From an uncultured Oscillospiraceae bacterium (GTDB lineage Bacteria > Bacillota > Clostridia > Oscillospirales > Oscillospiraceae), in the NCBI GenBank assembly GCA_910588105.1, contig CAJUQD010000003.1:28290-92289 (forward strand): 64,000 nt of DNA, in the 5' to 3' direction. A program made the translations under genes and the position numbers. The notes under the pieces were generated by a model. The model was given only the letters and a program-made list of their open reading frames with translations, ran no database searches and had not been told where the DNA came from. This document shows positions 35,950-42,851 of the stretch, piece after piece; the stretch's first letter is position 1; each line of letters opens with the position of its first letter.

Positions 35950-36885
35950 ATGGCAGATGTGAAAAAAGTCGCCACCCGGCAGAGCTACGGCGAGGCGCTG
36001 AAGGAATTGGGGGCAGCCCATCCCGATGTGGTGGTGCTGGACGCCGATCTGGCCAACGCCACCAAGACGGAGATCTTCAAAAAGGCGTTCCCAGACCGCC
36101 ACTTTGACTGCGGCATCGCGGAGAGCGACATGATGTGCGTGGCGGCGGGGCTGTCTACCACGGGGTATGTGCCCTTTGCCAGCAGCTTTGCCATGTTCGC
36201 GGCGGGGCGGGCCTTTGAGCAGGTGCGCAACTCCATAGGTTACCCCCACCTGAACGTGAAGATCGGCGCCACCCATGGCGGCATCTCCGTAGGCGAGGAC
36301 GGGGCCAGCCACCAGTGCTGTGAGGACTTTGCGCTGATGCGCTCCATCCCCGGCATGGTGGTGATGTCCCCGGCGGATGATGTGGAGGCCAAGGCCATGG
36401 TGAAGGCCTCCTACGAGCATCAGGGCCCCGTCTATATGCGATTCAGCCGCTACGGTGCGCCTGTGATCCACGACGCAGACCGTTTCACTTTTGAGATTGG
36501 GAAAGGTGAAGTCCTGCGGGAGGGTTCCGATGTGGCCCTCATTGCCAACGGCCTGCTGGTGGCGGAGGCGCTGGAAGCTGCCGAGCTGCTGGCCCAGCAG
36601 GGTATCAGCGCCCGTGTCATCGACATGGCCACCATCAAGCCGCTGGACGAGGGTCTGGTACTGAAAGCGGCAAAGGAGTGCGGCAGGCTCGTCACCTGTG
36701 AGGAGCACTCCATCATCGGCGGACTGGGCGAGGCGGTGTGCGCCGTCATCGCAAAGCACGGCTTGCCCTGCCCTGTGGAGCGCATCGGCGTCAACGACGA
36801 GTTCGGACACTCCGGCCCTGCCGGGGCACTGTTGGAGCAGTTCGGGTTGTGTGCGGGGCATATTGTGGAAGCGGCGCATGGCTGA
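35950..36885 (+). CDS. Transketolase, C-terminal subunit
   Basis: A 311-residue partner of the preceding subunit with the pyrimidine-binding domain (CGIAESDMM with the ThDP-activating Glu, THGGISVGEDGASHQ) and the C-terminal transketolase domain (VTCEEHSIIGGLGEAV). The start codon is 1 base after the upstream stop, so the two subunits are made in equal amounts by coupled translation. Confidence 0.9.
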   Translation: MADVKKVATRQSYGEALKELGAAHPDVVVLDADLANATKTEIFKKAFPDRHFDCGIAESDMMCVAAGLSTTGYVPFASSFAMFAAGRAFEQVRNSIGYPHLNVKIGATHGGISVGEDGASHQCCEDFALMRSIPGMVVMSPADDVEAKAMVKASYEHQGPVYMRFSRYGAPVIHDADRFTFEIGKGEVLREGSDVALIANGLLVAEALEAAELLAQQGISARVIDMATIKPLDEGLVLKAAKECGRLVTCEEHSIIGGLGEAVCAVIAKHGLPCPVERIGVNDEFGHSGPAGALLEQFGLCAGHIVEAAHG

Positions 36886-36926
36886 TTCGGCTAACTACAT
36901 AAGACCTTATTGGAGGAGAAAATCGC

Positions 36927-38006
36927 ATGAAAATGACCTGGCGCTGGTACGGAGAGGGCAACGATCAGATCAAGCTGTCCGACATCAAGCAGATCCCCGG
37001 CGTGGAGGGGATCGTCTGGGCGCTCCACGACAAAATGCCCGGGGAGGTGTGGCAGCCCGACGAGATCGCCGCCGTCAAGAAGCAGCTGGACGAGTACGGC
37101 TTCAACATGGACGTGGTGGAGTCGGTGAACGTCCACGATGACATCAAGATCGGCCTTCCCACCCAGGATCAGTACATCGAGAATTACAAGCAGACCATCC
37201 GTAACTTGGCCCCCTTCGGGGTGAAGGTGATCTGCTACAACTTCATGCCCGTGTTCGACTGGACCCGCACCGACCTGTTCCACCCCGTGGGGGACGGCTC
37301 CACCGCCCTCTATTACGAGGCGGCGAAAATCAAGCAGGATCCCCGGGAGATGGCAGACTACGTCATGTCCTTCACGGAAAAGTACCACATGACCTTCCCC
37401 GGCTGGGAGCCGGAGCGGATGGCCAAGCTGGACGAGCTGTTTGAGAAGTACAAGGGCGTCACCAAGGAGAAGCTGTGGGCCAACTTCAAGTACTTCTTAG
37501 AGGCCATCATGCCCACCTGCCATGAGTGCGACATCAAGATGGCGGTGCACATGGACGACCCCCCCTGGGACATCTTCGGCCTGCCCCGGCTGTTCACCGA
37601 TGCCGCCGCGGTGGACTACTTCCTGAAACTGGTGGACGACCCCTATAACTGCCTGACCCTGTGCTCGGGCTCTCTGAACGCCAACCCGGACAACAACGTG
37701 GCGGACATCGTGCGCAAGCACGCCGGCCGCATCGCCTTCGCCCACATCCGCAACGTAAAACACTTCCCCAACGGCGACTTCTCCGAGGCGTCCCACCGGG
37801 ACTGCGACGGCGACACCGGCATCCTGGACATCCTGAAGGCGTACCATGACTGCGGGTTTGACGGCTACATCCGGCCCGACCACGGCCGCCACCTGTGGGA
37901 CGAGGTTCCGGGGAAAGTCCGCCCCGGTTACGGCCTGTATGACCGCGCCCTGGGCGTGATGTATATGCTGGGCGTGTGGGATATGCTGGACAAATTAGAA
38001 GCGTGA
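36927..38006 (+). CDS. uxuA: Mannonate dehydratase
   Basis: A 359-residue protein matching UxuA, which dehydrates D-mannonate to 2-keto-3-deoxy-D-gluconate, a step in D-glucuronate breakdown. The N-terminus TWRWYG, the YNFMPVFDWTRTDL segment, MAVHMDDPP, and the metal-binding FAHIRN and GYIRPDHGRH motifs are characteristic. GGAGG precedes the ATG by 10 bases. Together with the oxidoreductase at 38215 it suggests the locus degrades glucuronic or mannuronic acid released from side chains. No uxaC isomerase or kdgK kinase lies in the window. Confidence 0.93.
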   Translation: MKMTWRWYGEGNDQIKLSDIKQIPGVEGIVWALHDKMPGEVWQPDEIAAVKKQLDEYGFNMDVVESVNVHDDIKIGLPTQDQYIENYKQTIRNLAPFGVKVICYNFMPVFDWTRTDLFHPVGDGSTALYYEAAKIKQDPREMADYVMSFTEKYHMTFPGWEPERMAKLDELFEKYKGVTKEKLWANFKYFLEAIMPTCHECDIKMAVHMDDPPWDIFGLPRLFTDAAAVDYFLKLVDDPYNCLTLCSGSLNANPDNNVADIVRKHAGRIAFAHIRNVKHFPNGDFSEASHRDCDGDTGILDILKAYHDCGFDGYIRPDHGRHLWDEVPGKVRPGYGLYDRALGVMYMLGVWDMLDKLEA

Positions 38007-38011
38007 GCGTA

Positions 38012-38160
38012 GGCGCATCGGGGAGCTTGGAACGGAGCGAGGGCGAGCGATAGGGCCATAGGCCCCAGAGACCAGCCCGAGTCGGAGCGGCGCTGTGTGC
38101 CGGTGGCACACGTCCAGCGCAGACCGAGCCAGCGGCGAGACAGCGACCCGGCCATGCGCC
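38012..38160. other. Highly structured intergenic element between uxuA and the SDR gene
   Basis: This 208-base gap has no credible gene. GGCGCAT (38012-38018) can pair with ATGCGCC (38154-38160) to close the region. Inside are GGGCC-ATA-GGCCC (38053-38065) and a long hairpin, GCGCT plus GTGTGCC (38090-38101) against GGCACAC (38105-38111) and AGCGC (38116-38120) with a GTCC bulge. It may be a structured leader RNA, a processing site, or a REP-like repeat. TTGACA at 38172-38177 is a possible -35 box but has no good -10 partner. Confidence 0.4.
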
Positions 38161-38214
38161 CAACGCGCAGCTTGACAATGAAACGGGTGTAAACCGTATG
38201 GGGAGGAATTACAA

Positions 38215-39060
38215 ATGCTTGATTTACCTTTGAAGGTTGACTTTTCCGGGAAAGTAGTGGTGGTCACCGGCGCAGGCGGTGTGCTGTGCGGCACCATGGC
38301 CCGGGCCTTTGCCCAGGCGGGGGCGAAAGTCGCCGCCCTGGATCTGAACGAGGAGGCCGTGAAGAAGCTGGCGGACGAGTGCAGGGCCGAAGGCTTTGTG
38401 TGCGAGGGCTACCAGGCCAACGTGCTGGAGCCGGAGGCGCTGGAGGCCGTCCACCAGCAGGTGCTGAAGGATCTGGGGCCCTGCGATATCCTGGTGAACG
38501 GCGCGGGCGGCAACAACCCCCGGGCCACCACCGACAACGAGTACCAGCACGAGTATCAGGAGGGCCAGAAGGGCTTCTTCGACCTGGACGCGGGGGGCGT
38601 GGACTTCGTGTTCAAGCTGAATTTCCAGGGCACCCTGCTGCCCACCCAGGCCTTTGCCAAGGATATGGTGGAGCGCAAGAGCGGCTGCATCCTGAACGTC
38701 AGCTCCATGAACGCCTATATCCCGCTGACCAAGATCCCGGCCTACTCCGGGGCCAAGGCGGCGGTGTCCAACTTCACCCAGTGGCTTGCCACCCACTTCG
38801 CGGGCACGGGCATCCGCTGCAACGCCATCGCCCCGGGCTTCCTGGTGTCCAACCAGAACCGGGCGCTGCTGTTCAACGAGGACGGCACCCCCACGGCCCG
38901 CTCCGCGAAGATCCTGAACGGCACCCCCATGGGCCGCTTTGTGGAGAGCGAGGAACTGCTGGGCAGCGTGTTCTTCCTGTGCGACGACAAGGCCGCCTCC
39001 GCCATTACCGGCGTGGTGCTGCCCATCGATGCCGGCTTTGCCGCCTATTCTGGCGTATAA
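38215..39060 (+). CDS. SDR-family oxidoreductase, probable D-mannonate oxidoreductase
   Basis: A 281-residue short-chain dehydrogenase with the NAD(P)-binding TGAGGVLCG motif (a variant of TGxxxGxG), NGAGG, and the catalytic Ser-Tyr-Lys set in NVSSMNAY and AYSGAK. SDR proteins of this kind next to uxuA reduce D-fructuronate to D-mannonate, replacing the larger UxuB. GGGGAGG precedes the ATG by 8 bases. It is separated from uxuA by a structured 208-base gap but is almost certainly functionally paired with it. Confidence 0.85.
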   Translation: MLDLPLKVDFSGKVVVVTGAGGVLCGTMARAFAQAGAKVAALDLNEEAVKKLADECRAEGFVCEGYQANVLEPEALEAVHQQVLKDLGPCDILVNGAGGNNPRATTDNEYQHEYQEGQKGFFDLDAGGVDFVFKLNFQGTLLPTQAFAKDMVERKSGCILNVSSMNAYIPLTKIPAYSGAKAAVSNFTQWLATHFAGTGIRCNAIAPGFLVSNQNRALLFNEDGTPTARSAKILNGTPMGRFVESEELLGSVFFLCDDKAASAITGVVLPIDAGFAAYSGV

Positions 39061-39068
39061 GCGAATAA

Positions 39069-39102
39069 CAACTGTGCAGGCCAATCCACCCCCTCACAGT
39101 TG
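39069..39102. other. Inverted repeat between the SDR gene and the response regulator gene
   Basis: CAACTGTG (39069-39076) and CACAGTTG (39095-39102) form a perfect 8-bp dyad with an 18-base spacer. There is no T-run. It marks the end of the glycan locus and could be an operator, a weak terminator or a boundary of the following less GC-rich DNA. Confidence 0.35.
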
Positions 39103-39120
39103 CGTATAGGAACAGATTTA

Positions 39121-39825
39121 ATGAAACAGGATCTTGTGCTTGTTTGCCGCAAAACCGAATACACTACCCATGTACGCAACTTCTTGCGCGATCATCACAT
39201 TAACACAGTTGTAGTAGAAAATGCGGCGGATTTAAAGGCGGAGCTGTCATCGTACAGCCCCGCCTTTTTGCTGCTTGATTTTGGCATTAAAGGAAATGAA
39301 AGTCTTTTCTCTAAACTTTCTATCAGCGCCATGCGGCCATTGCCATACATCATTATCGCGGATACCTTTCCCAATGGCGCAGCTCGGGCCGCTGTACTCA
39401 ATCGCGGCGTGGATGCCTGCGTGGAAACACCGCTAATTGCCGATGAGGTGCTGGCTGTTATCAACGCCGTTCTCCGCCGGGAGCAGAGAATTACCCGGTT
39501 AAAGCTGGACAGAACACTGCCACGCATTGAACACAAAGAACTGGTCATTGATCCGATGTGCAGAACGGTGGAGATGCGAGAGAAGCCAATCCATCTGACC
39601 ACCAAAGAATTTGATGTTCTCCTTCTTTTGGCATCTAAAGCGGGGACAGTTTTGACCAAAGAGGAAATATACGAGGCTGTATGGAATGCGAGCCGGGACT
39701 ACATGGGTACCCAGGTATCCGATCACATTTTTACGCTTCGCCGGAAGCTGGGGCTGGACAAAAAGGATCAAGGTTATATTCAGACCGTGTTTGGTGTGGG
39801 CTACCGTTTTGCCACGAGCAAATAG
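39121..39825 (+). CDS. OmpR-type orphan response regulator with degenerate receiver
   Basis: A 234-residue protein with a receiver-like domain (about 1-120) and an OmpR/PhoB winged-helix DNA-binding domain (about 135-232; LTTKEFDVLLLLA, VSDHIFTLRRKLG, VFGVGYRF). The phosphoacceptor-position Asp53 is present (LLLDFG), but the acidic pair that normally follows the first beta strand is replaced (LVLVCRKTE) and the Lys of the usual KP motif is missing (CVETPL). No histidine kinase gene is near. It probably works without phosphorylation. The ATG at 39121 is preceded by AGGA; an upstream in-frame TTG at 39100 falls in a dyad. Base composition is lower in GC than the locus to its left. Confidence 0.85.
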   Translation: MKQDLVLVCRKTEYTTHVRNFLRDHHINTVVVENAADLKAELSSYSPAFLLLDFGIKGNESLFSKLSISAMRPLPYIIIADTFPNGAARAAVLNRGVDACVETPLIADEVLAVINAVLRREQRITRLKLDRTLPRIEHKELVIDPMCRTVEMREKPIHLTTKEFDVLLLLASKAGTVLTKEEIYEAVWNASRDYMGTQVSDHIFTLRRKLGLDKKDQGYIQTVFGVGYRFATSK

Positions 39826-39893
39826 TACATACGTCTATCAAGTCGATTTGTGTCAATATTTGTCGAGCGATTCCAAAAAAATCCGAAAACTTT

Positions 39894-39923
39894 TTCACGG
39901 TTTGTTCTCATTTTCGGTATAAA
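39894..39923 (+). promoter_or_regulatory. Putative promoter upstream of small ORF and sigma-like gene
   Basis: TTCACG (39894-39899) and TATAAA (39918-39923) are 18 bases apart in AT-rich DNA after the response regulator. This 327-base gap holds this promoter, a possible small ORF and otherwise nothing I recognise. Confidence 0.4.
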
Positions 39924-39973
39924 ATTACAGAATGTTACAAGATAAGGAAAGCGCAGCGCAGGAGGTGGTCATC

Positions 39974-40063
39974 GTGCCCGCTTATCAGAGCATAAATATC
40001 TGCTTCCGCACATTGCGGGGCCCGCCCAAAGTAATATGCTCATTGGCAGATGCAAATCGGTAA
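39974..40063 (+). CDS. Possible small ORF, 29 residues
   Basis: AGGAGG (39960-39965) lies 8 bases before a GTG that opens a 29-codon frame ending in TAA. The peptide, starting MPAYQSINICFRTLRG, contains no recognised domain. The strong ribosome binding site and its position about 50 bases after a promoter-like sequence are the only support. It could be a leader peptide for the sigma-like gene downstream or a chance frame. Confidence 0.3.
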   Translation: MPAYQSINICFRTLRGPPKVICSLADANR

Positions 40064-40152
40064 TAACAGTCAGCTTTAGACCGACTCGGGATCCGTGCTG
40101 GTCTGACGGCAACTGCTTCTATAGGGAAACTGTCTGAAAAGGATCTGAGGAA

Positions 40153-40653
40153 ATGAACGTAGAAACCAAGGCGTATGTGATTGGCCTGCTGGAATCGTAC
40201 CAAAAGCGATCTAAGCAGATTGAGCTTCTGCACTATGAATTGTCCCATCCGGCTCATGTTTCTGAAAATGAAATCATTGGAGCATTGGCCTTGGCGCACG
40301 GAGAGGGTGAAGGGGGGCATCCAGGAGGTCATGCCTCCGACAAAACCCTTTACATCGCGCTCAACTACCAGGCACGAGCTAATCGCGTGAATAGCGATAC
40401 CGCGGAAGAAGTTGTCGGGCAGCTTGTGACACTGGAGCGGGAACAGGAGCGGCTGAACTATTATGTGTCACTTTTGGGCCCCCGTCATGCGGAACTGCTG
40501 AAGCTGCTCTATTTTGAAGGCTATTCCCAAGAAGAATGCGCAAAAAAGCTGGAAATTGCCACTCGTACTGTGCGGCGAATTAAGGATGACGCGATTGCAG
40601 AATTGGTGGAAATGTATTCTTTTACAGGGGGGTGCAAACAGGGCGCGTCCTGA
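40153..40653 (+). CDS. Sigma-70 region 4-like protein of a mobile element
   Basis: A 166-residue protein. The C-terminal part (about 105-155; LYFEGYSQEECAKKL...RTVRRIKDDAIAEL) is a helix-turn-helix like sigma factor region 4; the N-terminal part is helical with a short Gly/His-rich stretch (GEGEGGHPGGH). Proteins of this kind occur in Tn916-family elements and prophages, where they activate late or excision genes. It is followed by an excisionase-like gene and an integrase. The ribosome binding site is weak (AAAGGA about 10 bases upstream; GAGG is too near the ATG). Confidence 0.75.
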   Translation: MNVETKAYVIGLLESYQKRSKQIELLHYELSHPAHVSENEIIGALALAHGEGEGGHPGGHASDKTLYIALNYQARANRVNSDTAEEVVGQLVTLEREQERLNYYVSLLGPRHAELLKLLYFEGYSQEECAKKLEIATRTVRRIKDDAIAELVEMYSFTGGCKQGAS

Positions 40654-40706
40654 AGCTGTCCTATAAATTTCAAAAAATTGTCCGCGAATTGTCCGCCACA
40701 TAGTAC

Positions 40707-40736
40707 TTGCAATGTCCATTTACTCTGTGGTATGAT
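40707..40736 (+). promoter_or_regulatory. Putative promoter immediately before a terminator hairpin
   Basis: TTGCAA (40707-40712) and TATGAT (40731-40736) are 18 bases apart. Transcription would start near 40743, only about 13 bases before a strong terminator-like stem, so most transcripts might stop after about 50 bases. Confidence 0.5.
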
Positions 40737-40755
40737 TAAGCTGTCAAAAATAGGA

Positions 40756-40794
40756 GATGCCTCCTGGAGCAGTCCAGGGGGCATCTTCCTTTTA
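40756..40794 (+). terminator. Terminator or attenuator upstream of the excisionase-like gene
   Basis: GATGCCTCCTGGA (40756-40768) pairs with TCCAGGGGGCATC (40773-40785) with one wobble around GCAG, followed by TTCCTTTT. It could end the sigma-like gene transcript, attenuate transcription into xis/int, or both. Confidence 0.7.
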
Positions 40795-40816
40795 CGTCAA
40801 AGGAGGTGTTGATGTG

Positions 40817-41044
40817 ATGCGGACAAGAACGATCCGCGAAGCGGCGGCGTACTTCCGGGAGTCAGACCCACAAACCTGCCTGACTGAAACCGCCATCCGA
40901 AGGCTGATCTCCTCTGGAGCCGTGCCGTGCGCCCGGGTAGGACGCAAATACCTTGTTACGGTGGAGGCGTTGGAGGCCTATCTCTCGGGAAACTGCCAGC
41001 CTACGGCCCAGGCGAAACCCGATAAGGTGTGGAAAATCAAATAA
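40817..41044 (+). CDS. Excisionase-like small DNA-binding protein
   Basis: A 75-residue basic protein with a MerR/Xis-type helix-turn-helix: TIREAAAYFRE at the start and VGRKYLVTVEALEAYL, where the usual recognition element RxGRxYxxxxxxLxxYL is seen. Such proteins steer integrases toward excision. AGGAGG (40801-40806) precedes the ATG at 40817 by 10 bases; a GTG at 40814 is also possible. The integrase gene follows. Confidence 0.75.
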   Translation: MRTRTIREAAAYFRESDPQTCLTETAIRRLISSGAVPCARVGRKYLVTVEALEAYLSGNCQPTAQAKPDKVWKIK

Positions 41045-41090
41045 ACCGTTTTTTCGGCGTGAGGAAATAAAATTAAACCTTTGTAACCCC

Positions 41091-41119
41091 TTGTGATTTG
41101 CAAATATCCCCCTTATAAT
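41091..41119 (+). promoter_or_regulatory. Putative integrase promoter
   Basis: TTGTGA (41091-41096) and a perfect TATAAT (41114-41119) are 17 bases apart, so the integrase can be expressed independently of the genes upstream. Confidence 0.6.
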
Positions 41120-41162
41120 GAAGGTACTGTATCGCAAGGCGTTATTGAAAGGAGAACGCCAA

Positions 41163-42233
41163 ATGGCAAAGACAGCAGCGAAAAAGAAGTACAACTACTT
41201 AACCAAAGCACTCCAACTCCCGGACGGTACCCGAAAATACATCCGAGCCAAGACCCAGGCGGAGCTGGACGAAAAGGTTCTGAAAGCCCAGATCCTGGTC
41301 AACTCAGGCGTGGATATTTGCAGTGAGGAGACCTTCGGCCATTTCGCCCAGATGTGGTACGATCTCTACAAAAAGCCCAATCTGCGCGAGAACAGTCTCA
41401 ACGCAATCAAGTATGTCTTGAACCAGCACATCCTGCCCTTCATCGGCGGCTACCGCCTGCGGGACATTACTCCCATGCAGATCCAGGCCATCATGGCCTC
41501 GCTGTCCAACAAGAGTAATTCCCTGCAATCCAAGGTCTTGATCCATTTGCGCAGCATTTTCAAGGCTGCGCAGGAAAATGGACTGGTGGCGAAATCCCCC
41601 GTGAGCAGTATGCTGAAGCCCGGCGGCCGTAAAACCGCTGAGAAGGTGGCTCTTGTGCCCCAGGAGACCCGTCTGCTGGTGGAGAGGGTACAGAACCCCA
41701 GGGCTCACACCTTCCTGCTGATCGCGCTCCATACGGGGATGCGCAGGGGAGAGATCCTGGGGCTAATGTGGGAGGACATTGACTTCAACCAGCGGATCGT
41801 CCACGTCAGGCACAACGCCATCCTGGGCAAGGGGGAGACCTCCATCCACGATACGCTGAAGACTGATGCGGGGCGGCGGGATATCCCCCTCACCGACGAG
41901 CTGGAGGCATGGCTGGAGAATTACAAGAAGCGCAGCCACTCCAAGTTTGTGCTGGCCATGCAGAACGGCAAGCCGCTCACCCAGTCCGCTTACAAGAGTA
42001 TGTGGAAGCTGGTGGAGCGAGAGCTGCCCGAGACCCATGTGACGGCCCACGTCCTCCGCCACACCTATGTCACCCGGCTGTTTGAAGCAGGGCTGGACAT
42101 CAAGGAGATCCAGTACCTGGCGGGCCACAGCACCGTGGACATGACCCTCCGGGTATACACCCATTACGACCGGCGCTCCCGTGAAGGGAAGACCGCCGAG
42201 AAAGTGAGAGAAGCTATGTGGGAAAACGCGTGA
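41163..42233 (+). CDS. Tyrosine recombinase (integrase)
   Basis: A 356-residue site-specific recombinase. After a basic N-terminal region and a SAM-like core-binding domain (about 55-135), the catalytic domain shows the expected residues: Arg194 (HTGMRRGE), His296 and Arg299 (HVLRH), His322 (GHST) and nucleophile Tyr332 (RVYTHY). It would catalyse integration and excision of a mobile element. AAAGGAG lies 8 bases before the ATG at 41163, in preference to an in-frame ATG at 41118 with no ribosome binding site. It appears intact and ends about 155 bases from the 3' end of a tRNA-Val gene, a common attachment site for such elements. Confidence 0.9.
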   Translation: MAKTAAKKKYNYLTKALQLPDGTRKYIRAKTQAELDEKVLKAQILVNSGVDICSEETFGHFAQMWYDLYKKPNLRENSLNAIKYVLNQHILPFIGGYRLRDITPMQIQAIMASLSNKSNSLQSKVLIHLRSIFKAAQENGLVAKSPVSSMLKPGGRKTAEKVALVPQETRLLVERVQNPRAHTFLLIALHTGMRRGEILGLMWEDIDFNQRIVHVRHNAILGKGETSIHDTLKTDAGRRDIPLTDELEAWLENYKKRSHSKFVLAMQNGKPLTQSAYKSMWKLVERELPETHVTAHVLRHTYVTRLFEAGLDIKEIQYLAGHSTVDMTLRVYTHYDRRSREGKTAEKVREAMWENA

Positions 42234-42350
42234 CACAAGGGGTCAAAAAAATTTGCAACAGATTTGCAACAACGTGCCCCCAAATGACCCGAAAATATCC
42301 TAAAATATGGGAAATAAGGCGGTTCGAAACAGCCCTCGAAAGCAAAGCGA

Positions 42351-42383
42351 AAACCCCTCAAACCGTTGCGGTTCAAGGGGTTT
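42351..42383 (-). terminator. Terminator of the tRNA operon
   Basis: The arms at 42351-42365 and 42369-42383 form a 15-bp stem with wobble pairs around a TTG loop. Read on the minus strand the stem is followed by GTTTTC directly downstream of tRNA-Val. The 117 bases between the integrase stop and this stem contain no gene; two ATTTGCAACA copies (near 42253 and 42264) lie there and may be integrase arm sites. Confidence 0.65.
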
Positions 42384-42387
42384 GGCT

Positions 42388-42463
42388 TGGTGGAGACTAC
42401 AGAACTCGAATCTGTGACCTCTTGCGTGTGAAGCAAGCGCTCTACCGGCTGAGCTAAGCCTCC
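42388..42463 (-). tRNA. tRNA-Val (anticodon CAC)
   Basis: A 76-base cloverleaf on the minus strand: acceptor GGAGGCT with AGTCTCC (one G-T pair), anticodon stem CTTGC/GCAAG with loop TTCACAC, T arm ACAGA-TTCGAGT-TCTGT, and encoded CCA end. It reads GUG valine codons. It is the last gene of a three-tRNA operon, and its 3' end faces the integrase. Confidence 0.95.
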
Positions 42464-42468
42464 ATATA

Positions 42469-42543
42469 TGGTGACCCGGACGGGAATCGAACCCGTGTTA
42501 CCGCCGTGAAAGGGCGGTGTCTTAGCCGCTTGACCACCGGGCC
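42469..42543 (-). tRNA. tRNA-Glu (anticodon TTC)
   Basis: A 75-base cloverleaf on the minus strand with acceptor GGCCCGG/CCGGGTC (one G-T pair), anticodon stem CCGCC/GGCGG, loop CTTTCAC, T arm with GTTCGATT, and encoded CCA. It is 5 bases upstream of tRNA-Val in the same operon. Confidence 0.95.
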
Positions 42544-42576
42544 GTGGTGCCCGAGGCGGGCGGAATCAGAGCGGGG

Positions 42577-42608
42577 CCCGAAGAAGCGGCCATCGCCGCT
42601 TCTTCGGG
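42577..42608. other. Perfect 14-bp hairpin between tRNA-Met and tRNA-Glu
   Basis: CCCGAAGAAGCGGC (42577-42590) and GCCGCTTCTTCGGG (42595-42608) are perfectly complementary around CATC. No T-run follows on either strand. It sits inside the tRNA transcript 2 bases from the 3' end of tRNA-Met and may guide processing or partly terminate. Confidence 0.6.
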
Positions 42609-42609
42609 A

Positions 42610-42686
42610 TGGTAGCGGCGACTGGATTCGAACCGGTGACAACTCGGGTATGAACCGAGTGCTCTAGCCAACTGAGCTACGCCGCC
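42610..42686 (-). tRNA. tRNA-Met (anticodon CAT), elongator type
   Basis: A 77-base cloverleaf on the minus strand: acceptor GGCGGCG/CGCCGCT with a G-T first pair, anticodon stem CTCGG/CCGAG with loop TTCATAC, encoded CCA. The T stem ACCGG/CCAGT has one C-A mismatch. The first pair and D arm fit the elongator Met tRNA rather than the initiator; lysidine-type tRNA-Ile2 is less likely from the acceptor sequence. It is the first gene of the operon. Confidence 0.92.
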
Positions 42687-42723
42687 ATTTGTCATGTGTG
42701 CCGCCCTGACAGGGGCAAGGTTT

Positions 42724-42752
42724 AGTGTAACCCATCTCGCTTAAAATGTCAA
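42724..42752 (-). promoter_or_regulatory. Promoter of the tRNA operon
   Basis: On the minus strand a perfect TTGACA (42752-42747) and TACACT (42729-42724) are 17 bases apart, about 38 bases before tRNA-Met. Confidence 0.75.
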
Positions 42753-42782
42753 CCTTTTTTTCTAAATTCAATGCAGGTTTTT

Positions 42783-42815
42783 GTGCGGGCGGGCAGCTGT
42801 GCTGTCCGCCCGCAC
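42783..42815. terminator. Strong stem after pta, probable terminator
   Basis: GTGCGGGCGGGCAG (42783-42796) pairs with CTGTCCGCCCGCAC (42802-42815) with one wobble. T-runs lie on the plus strand at both sides (TTTTT before, TTT after). For pta, which reads leftward, it lies 37 bases after the stop codon but is followed by A's rather than T's in the transcript, so efficiency is unclear. Confidence 0.5.
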
Positions 42816-42851
42816 TTTCCCGTCACAAAACAGGCGGGAGCAAACCCCGGT

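Noticed and set aside
39121..42233. A complete conjugative element
   Set aside because: No relaxase, coupling protein, type IV secretion or replication genes are present; only regulator and recombination genes are seen.
42610..42686. tRNA-Ile2 (CAT anticodon modified to lysidine)
   Set aside because: The acceptor and D-arm sequence fit elongator tRNA-Met better, although modification cannot be seen in DNA.
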